Shown here in pieces: positions 29,447 to 34,253 of a stretch of 34,253 nt of DNA. A program made the translations under genes and the position numbers. The stretch spans positions 1 through 34,253 of IMG/VR virus record IMGVR_UViG_3300020159_001236, one strand, 5' to 3'. The DNA comes from a virus. Below the pieces are notes generated by a model that was not told the DNA's origin, did not search any database, and was given only the letters and a program-made list of their open reading frames with translations. Each line of letters begins with the position of its first letter. Position 1 is the first letter of the stretch.

Positions 29447-30562
29447 ATGTCAATAACTATAATATCACAACCAGAAAAAGAGAAATTATATACACAGGTA
29501 TTCCATTTATTGGGTATGCCCGTTCGTGGAATAGAGTTAACTGAAGAACAAATGGACACTTTTATGGAGTTGTCAGTTTCAGAATATGAACAATACGTTA
29601 GTGATTGGTTAATTGAATCTCAGTGGTCTGGATTGGTGGGTTTAGATTTGGACACACAATCATTAACAAGAGCGTTTACCACAAGAAGTTTAGATTACGA
29701 AACTCAATATTCACATTCCTACTCCAAAATTGTTGGTTTACAGGCTGGTGGAAATTGGGAACTTAAAAAGGATTATTTCGAATTATCAGGTGGAACTCAG
29801 ACATATATTGTACCAGCAGGAAGAGAAATTAATGAATTATTGTGGTTCCAAAGAGCCGAATTAACTGACTCTATTGTTGACCCGTTCTTAGGGGGTTTTG
29901 GTGGATTAGGTGGTGTTGGTTTTGGTGGTGTTGGTGGTTTCGCTCAAATGGGTACCTCGGGTTCCTATTTTATGTTACCTGCACACGATTTGTTATTAAG
30001 AATGCAAGACAGAAACCTCAAAAATCGACTAATCGGAGGAGATGTTACATATAGAATTACTGCGGGTCCAAACGGAACTAAAGTGGTTCACTTATATAAT
30101 GTTCCGGGAGGTAAATTTGATTTTTCTAATTTAAGAAACAATTTCCGAGTATGGTATTGGTATTATGATACCATGGATAGAGATACGTGTTTAGAACAAA
30201 ATTCAGATGTTGTTAAATTACCTTCTGATATTGATGTTACACCTCTTACTTGGGACGCACTAAATAAACCAGCACAAAACTGGGTTAGAAAGTACCTCAT
30301 AGCATATTCAAAAGAGGGTTTAGCAAGAATTTGGGGTAAATTTTCAGGTGACTTACAAGTTCCCGATTCAACAGTCAAATTAGATTATTCATCCTTACTA
30401 ACTGAAGCAAAGGATGAAAGATTGAAATTGGTTGAAGAATTAATGCAAAGGCTCGAAAGACTTCGTCCTGAAAAGGTTTTGGAAAGAAAGGGATTAGAGG
30501 CAGAAAACCTTAACAAAGCATTAAAATTCAGACCAATGGTTTCACCATTTAATGTGATTTAA
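29447..30562 (+). CDS. Neck / head-completion protein, T4 gp13-like
   Basis: A 371-residue protein (T4 gp13: 309) expected to close the head-tail joint after DNA packaging. An N-terminal helical part (TQVFHLLGMPVRGIELTEEQ and then MELSVSEYEQYVSDWLIESQ) resembles connector proteins. A beta domain has WELKKDYFELSGGTQTYIVP and INELLWFQRAEL. A Gly-rich stretch at about 146-170 (FLGGFGGLGGVGFGGVGG) interrupts it. The C-terminus has the gp13-like pattern NWVRKYLIAYSKEGLARIWG, KFSGDLQVPDSTVKLDYSSLL and a following charged helix, i.e. helix, 'I.GK.S....P...V.LD...LL..A..E...L..EL'. It is on the plus strand, 36 bases from a divergent gene, and converges on the DNA polymerase with a 4-base stop overlap (TTAA). 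Confidence 0.75.
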   Translation: MSITIISQPEKEKLYTQVFHLLGMPVRGIELTEEQMDTFMELSVSEYEQYVSDWLIESQWSGLVGLDLDTQSLTRAFTTRSLDYETQYSHSYSKIVGLQAGGNWELKKDYFELSGGTQTYIVPAGREINELLWFQRAELTDSIVDPFLGGFGGLGGVGFGGVGGFAQMGTSGSYFMLPAHDLLLRMQDRNLKNRLIGGDVTYRITAGPNGTKVVHLYNVPGGKFDFSNLRNNFRVWYWYYDTMDRDTCLEQNSDVVKLPSDIDVTPLTWDALNKPAQNWVRKYLIAYSKEGLARIWGKFSGDLQVPDSTVKLDYSSLLTEAKDERLKLVEELMQRLERLRPEKVLERKGLEAENLNKALKFRPMVSPFNVI

Positions 30563-33456
30563 GATTCAACTGCGTGATACGCAAAGTCGTTTCCGTTATT
30601 TTGAATGATTTCATCTTCATTACTCTTAATACTATCTGCCTGTAGTTTTACCACCTTTCTATTGTGGTCAACCCAATACTGGTCAACAAGTGAAAGACTA
30701 TCCTCAACATACATGAAAAAGGGATCTTTGCTCACTCTATTCCAAAATATCACCTCACTATCCGATAGTGTCATTACCTCATCGAATTTATCTTGACCAT
30801 CGTCCTTCAAAGGATAACCACTTACCAACTCACATTGTAGTTTTGTGAAATATTGTCTGTCCTTTGGGTCTTCGATTAAAATGTCTTCACGAATTTCGGG
30901 TTTGAATACACACAATAACGGTTCAATCCTTTTATTAAACATGGATAGATATCTTGGTACATTATAGTCACCCGTCATATTTGGATTGTTTTGGATTTCC
31001 TTTTCGGGTATCATGTAACAATTCACTTCGATATAATCAAGAGGCATTGGGTATCCGTGTTTTTGAGTAAACTCCTCTTGTTGTTTCTTTGTAGGTTTTG
31101 TTATTTTTTGAACATCACCGGACGTTTTCTTAGTACCATTATTGACATAGTAAATCGTTTCACCGAGACCTGCGGAATAATCATTCATCATCACAAGTTC
31201 CATATGTGCCTGTCTTGACATAAATGAACCCGATTTGGTTGTCTTCATAATGTATTTTCGATAATCCCCAACAGATTGTTTTACCCTCGATTTGTTAGCA
31301 ATTTTTGATAGAGGTATTTCCTTGTTGAATATTTTTTCTACTTGTTCATAATAAGCCTCGACGAACGCCAATCCATCACCATTTAATAAATGTTTTAAAC
31401 CCGAGTCCAAAAACTCCACAACGTATTGTTGTAGTTTTTTTGATTTAATGGTGTTACCGGTCAATTTAATTTTCTCTTTACCTTTCTTCATCATCTTAAT
31501 GATATAGTTCTTACGAGAAACATTAATACAAGCCGGAGCGACGTAGTCAATATCTAATCCCATTTCATTTCTCATGAAGATGTCATTAAACTCTGCGGTG
31601 TCAGCCTCAATACCACGATACTCTTTACCCTCAATTACCAATTCATTCAAACCCTTACCGATATATACAGTATCGTTAATATCTTCAGGTGTCTCAAAGT
31701 TAACACCATCCGTATCCATTACGAGAGGTTTATATCCTTTCTTTTGGAAGAACATAATCATCATACGTAAACATTGACGACCAACACATGTAATCGTTTC
31801 ACCCATATTCATATCACCCCATGGGAATACTTGTGGTGCGGATAATGAACCGAAATATGCGTTAATAAAAATCTTAATTGGTAATTGTTTACGGTCATAC
31901 ATTTCAGCCAGAACAGGGTCCTTATCTTTCAATTCACCAGCGAGATGTTTGTATTTGATACGAATGTTACGGAAATACTTTAACATCGATTTCTGTACAC
32001 CCATAACATCACATTCAGGGAACACATCATACACAAGTTGAATAGATGGATAGAGTGATGAGTAGTCAAACTTAACAATGTTCTTTGAAAAACCGACATT
32101 TAATAAACGAGATAAACCTCCCGTAATTGCACGTTTTTCATCTTTTTCAGGAACCGCCAATTTGTTCTCATATGACCATGCTAACATTATTATTTTCCAT
32201 AATGTTGCAGTTCCCATTGTTGCAATTCTCTCATATGTTGTTGGTACCAATTTGGATAGTAAGAAAGTCGACTGAGAGAATGAATCATCTACAACCATAG
32301 TCTCATACAAGTCATCGTCAAGATATTGTTCGACAATTTTACGACCTGGCCATATTTCAAACTTACCGGGATACTTTTCTAATAGACCTTCAGTACCGGC
32401 GTCACCAATTTTTTTGTAGTTACCCGTTTTTGGATTCACGTAGTAACTTTCATTATCTAAGTAAATCTTTGAAATCCATGCACCATCGACATATACTCGA
32501 TTAGGTTTCTCTTTTTCAAGATATTGAGTGATATATTTCAATCCCCATGATTTAATTTCACTATTAATTGCCTGTGCTCTTCGAACCGCGTGTGCAATAT
32601 CAACAATGTTGAAACCCCATATCACGTGTTGAGTGTACGGTTCGATTTCATTTGCCAATTTTAACATACCTTCCTTTTCAGTTATCCCCTTTGGGGTATA
32701 AATTCCCGTAAGTTCAGGAAGGTCAATTTCAAGTATTCTAGCCCTTTTTAAAATAAATGGCCAATCAAAAAATGCTGAGTTATAACCACCAATAATTGTT
32801 GGTTTGATTTCTCGTATAATTTTAAAAAATTCTTCTATACATTTCTTTTCACCATCTTCACCGAAAGCAGGTATTGTTTTTTGTAAACCACGATTATCTT
32901 TAACTCCAATTAGGATTATTTTATCCTTTTCAGCTTCAAGACCCGTAGTTTCAATATCAAATACAAATCTATGAACACCATCATAATCGTCAATACCCTT
33001 GAATAATCTCTTTTTCTTATCAATTAGAAATTGTTCTACCGGAGATAAGATTTGAAAAAATTGTCTAAACTTTTCATTCCAAGGGTCAATACCACCCTCC
33101 CTAAAAAAACCCGTTAGGTTCGTGTAACCTTTAATACTTTTTACTAAGTATTTTAAACCATTTTCGAGTCTCTCATTACCATAGGTTTCTAATTTGTCAA
33201 TGACAATCCCATGTTTAGACATTGCAGCCTTTTGTTGGGATTTTGAATTACCATAAAAATTTAAACCCGATAAGTCTCCCACCCATAGAAATGGTGTGAA
33301 ACTGTCTTTCTTGATAATTTTTCCCTCTTCGGGGTCTTGAATTATTTTGTAAATTGAGTTTGTTGGGTAGTCGTATTCAACACCAACGATGTACTTTTCA
33401 TCGTCCCAACCATTAAGGAAATTTTCGATAATTTCCTGAGAAATAACTTCTTTCAT
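30559..33456 (-). CDS. 43: DNA polymerase, family B (T4 gp43-like)
   Basis: The replicative polymerase with proofreading, 965 residues (T4 gp43: 898). The 3'-5' exonuclease motifs are present: Exo I FVFDIETTG with D167/E169, Exo II GGYNSAFFDWPF with D231, and Exo III EQYLDDDLYE. The polymerase motifs are A (KFDYSSLYPSI, about 460-472), B (KIFINAYFGSLSAP, about 527-540; K...NA.FG) and C (VMDTDGVNFE with the DTD pair near 580). A TxxGR-like/KKxY neighbourhood (NYIIKMMKKGKEKIKLTG) lies in the palm-thumb region. The acidic/polar C-terminus (SNEDEIIQNNGNDFAYHAVES) might carry the clamp-binding peptide, but no clear consensus is seen. A short hairpin lies about 30 bases upstream of the start, a possible leader control element. 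Confidence 0.96.
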   Translation of the reverse strand: MKEVISQEIIENFLNGWDDEKYIVGVEYDYPTNSIYKIIQDPEEGKIIKKDSFTPFLWVGDLSGLNFYGNSKSQQKAAMSKHGIVIDKLETYGNERLENGLKYLVKSIKGYTNLTGFFREGGIDPWNEKFRQFFQILSPVEQFLIDKKKRLFKGIDDYDGVHRFVFDIETTGLEAEKDKIILIGVKDNRGLQKTIPAFGEDGEKKCIEEFFKIIREIKPTIIGGYNSAFFDWPFILKRARILEIDLPELTGIYTPKGITEKEGMLKLANEIEPYTQHVIWGFNIVDIAHAVRRAQAINSEIKSWGLKYITQYLEKEKPNRVYVDGAWISKIYLDNESYYVNPKTGNYKKIGDAGTEGLLEKYPGKFEIWPGRKIVEQYLDDDLYETMVVDDSFSQSTFLLSKLVPTTYERIATMGTATLWKIIMLAWSYENKLAVPEKDEKRAITGGLSRLLNVGFSKNIVKFDYSSLYPSIQLVYDVFPECDVMGVQKSMLKYFRNIRIKYKHLAGELKDKDPVLAEMYDRKQLPIKIFINAYFGSLSAPQVFPWGDMNMGETITCVGRQCLRMMIMFFQKKGYKPLVMDTDGVNFETPEDINDTVYIGKGLNELVIEGKEYRGIEADTAEFNDIFMRNEMGLDIDYVAPACINVSRKNYIIKMMKKGKEKIKLTGNTIKSKKLQQYVVEFLDSGLKHLLNGDGLAFVEAYYEQVEKIFNKEIPLSKIANKSRVKQSVGDYRKYIMKTTKSGSFMSRQAHMELVMMNDYSAGLGETIYYVNNGTKKTSGDVQKITKPTKKQQEEFTQKHGYPMPLDYIEVNCYMIPEKEIQNNPNMTGDYNVPRYLSMFNKRIEPLLCVFKPEIREDILIEDPKDRQYFTKLQCELVSGYPLKDDGQDKFDEVMTLSDSEVIFWNRVSKDPFFMYVEDSLSLVDQYWVDHNRKVVKLQADSIKSNEDEIIQNNGNDFAYHAVES

Positions 33457-33485
33457 CTTTGTTTTTTTTTAAATGACACATTTGC

Positions 33486-33504
33486 TTACGACTTAGAATC
33501 GTAA
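33486..33504 (-). promoter_or_regulatory. Hairpin in the DNA polymerase leader
   Basis: TTACGA (33486-33491) and TCGTAA (33499-33504) form a perfect 6-bp stem with a 7-base loop, 29 bases upstream of the polymerase ATG and not followed by a T-run, so it is unlikely to be a terminator. T4 gp43 represses its own translation by binding a leader hairpin; an analogous operator is possible but this is only analogy. Just upstream, TTTTTGTATAGTAAG could be a promoter. Confidence 0.35.
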
Positions 33505-33550
33505 TTTGTCTTACTATACAAAAATAAAAAAAAATAATGAGTTTAAAAAA

Positions 33551-33919
33551 TTAAATTACATTAATAAAAAGTTTTTCCTTGATTGGTACAATCAGTTTGT
33601 TTGTTGGATTTGAGTTGGTATCTAAGAATTGAATATTAATCATACCCTCAAACCTACCCTTTTGTGAAGTGTTCAATTCGGTGAATCTGTATGTAATATA
33701 ATATTCGTCAGTAGTTTGGTCATATTTTTTTGTTCTTGTTGTTAAAAAACATTCACCATTAAGGACTTGATATTGTTCTGTCTCAACATCAAACATTTCA
33801 AAAGTTATATCAGAATTTTCTAATAAGTCGTTAAATGATGATTTGTCATTCTTTCCATCATCAATTAATCTAAGTTTTAAAATTGGGTCTGTTGCTCCTT
33901 GTCTAATAAAGAATTCCAT
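33551..33919 (-). CDS. Small beta-rich, probable fibre/baseplate-associated protein
   Basis: A 122-residue protein that begins MEFFIRQGATDPILKLRLID and alternates strands with turns (DITFEMFDVETEQYQVLNGE, then YYITYRFTELNTSQKGRFEG and MINIQFLDTNSNPTNKLIVP). The pattern resembles the N-terminal BppU-type/immunoglobulin-like domains of phage baseplate and fibre proteins ('I.QGA..P.L...L.D.......L......F......'). There are no catalytic residues. It directly follows the LamG-containing gene (13-base gap), which supports a place in receptor binding or virion decoration. TATTTATA lies 4 bases before its start, but any transcript starting there would be leaderless, so the motif's meaning is unclear here. 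Confidence 0.6.
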   Translation of the reverse strand: MEFFIRQGATDPILKLRLIDDGKNDKSSFNDLLENSDITFEMFDVETEQYQVLNGECFLTTRTKKYDQTTDEYYITYRFTELNTSQKGRFEGMINIQFLDTNSNPTNKLIVPIKEKLFINVI

Positions 33920-33932
33920 ATTTTATAAATAG

Positions 33933-34253
33933 TTACAAACCATATTTTGATTTATCTGCGTTATAGTTATTTAAAACTTCCGAAGATGTCAATGATCTAT
34001 TGTATAAACGGGTTATTCCAATTTTACCATCAAACCATTGTTCGTATTCACCATTATTATATGAACCAATATATAAACCTGTCGTTGTGTTTAATATACT
34101 TGCTAAACTATGTCCCACACTACCAATACTAATACCATTAACAAATGTTTCAAATGTATTAGCGGCAACATTAGTAAATACATAAACTAACTGATACCAC
34201 GTTCCAAGTGTTCTAACTTGATTTGAACTATTTTGGAATAATGTTGCACCAGA
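33933..34253 (-). CDS. LamG/concanavalin A-like adhesin, C-terminal part only
   Basis: The frame is open from the right edge of the window to a TAA at 33933-33935, giving 106 residues; the 5' part is missing. The text has the hallmarks of a LamG/laminin-G-type jelly roll: TWYQLVYVFTN, FETFVNGISIGS, LYIGSYNN, then YEQWFDGKIGITRLYNRSLT and SSEVLNNYNADKSKYGL. The last part ('F.G.IG..R.YNR.LT..EV..NYNA.K..YGL') is the common C-terminal end of such domains in Bacteroidota and their phages. A GTG at 34116-34118 is not a real start, since the domain runs on before it. A carbohydrate-binding tail fibre or head-decoration role is the inference. Confidence 0.8.
   Translation of the reverse strand, partial: SGATLFQNSSNQVRTLGTWYQLVYVFTNVAANTFETFVNGISIGSVGHSLASILNTTTGLYIGSYNNGEYEQWFDGKIGITRLYNRSLTSSEVLNNYNADKSKYGL

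Noticed and set aside
34116-34118. GTG as the start of a 61-residue protein at the right edge
   Set aside because: The LamG-type domain continues in frame up to the window edge (TWYQLVYVFTN and NTFETFVNGISIGS precede it), so the gene is simply truncated.
1-34253. tRNA genes, CRISPR arrays, integrase or insertion sequences
   Set aside because: No cloverleaf-type sequence, regularly spaced repeat array, terminal inverted repeat or recombinase motif was seen on either strand.

Overview
The window is a densely packed, AT-rich stretch of a large contractile-tailed (myovirus) phage genome with a T4-like core gene set. T4-type hallmarks are a class I ribonucleotide reductase small subunit, a DnaB/gp41-type helicase, a PIN-fold 5' nuclease (RNase H), a UvsX/RecA recombinase, a gp32-like single-strand binding protein, a family B DNA polymerase, a tail sheath, a gp19-like tail tube, a tape measure protein and gp13-like neck protein. 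No integrase, repressor, tRNA, CRISPR array or insertion sequence is visible, so a lytic lifestyle is likely. Real gene starts almost never carry a Shine-Dalgarno sequence; they follow A/T-rich leaders, as is known for Bacteroidota. The best inference is a phage of a Bacteroidota (flavobacterium-like) host, but no host sequence is present to prove it.

Layout. 1-5814 (all minus strand): replication and nucleotide metabolism: nrdB (runs off the left edge), helicase, a small protein made of two copies of one domain, RNase H, uvsX, and an ssb unit bounded by terminators. 5918-7092: a Dps/ferritin-like small protein, a proline-rich coiled-coil protein and a 67-residue protein. 7139-19937: baseplate and tail, with two giant proteins (1933 and 1577 aa) separated by a 108-aa gp53/LysM-like protein, then the tape measure. 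20082-24544: baseplate/tail assembly protein (gp26/gp51-like), tail tube, tail sheath; the tube and sheath are each flanked by their own promoter-like motif and terminator. 24826-26599: two neck/tail-completion candidates. 26645-30562: an island of strand switching with an SNF2-family helicase (+), a probable PD-(D/E)XK nuclease-like protein (-) and a gp13-like neck protein (+). 30559-33456: DNA polymerase. 33551-34253: fibre-related beta-rich protein and the C-terminal end of a LamG/concanavalin-like adhesin that runs off the right edge.

How it works together: the left block and the polymerase supply dNTPs, unwind, synthesise, remove primers, coat and recombine DNA. The central block builds the sheath, tube, tape measure and baseplate in an order resembling T4 genes 13-14-15-18-19-26/51-29-53. 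The most notable observations are an OmpA-like peptidoglycan-binding fold embedded in a giant baseplate protein and apparently splitting a tail-tube-like domain; a recurrent TATTTATA element in front of mainly structural genes; a repeat-rich intergenic element between sheath and tube; a convergent SNF2 helicase/nuclease-like pair; and a 51-residue ribbon-helix-helix-like gene overlapping an antisense terminator. All family calls come from reading motifs, not from database searches.
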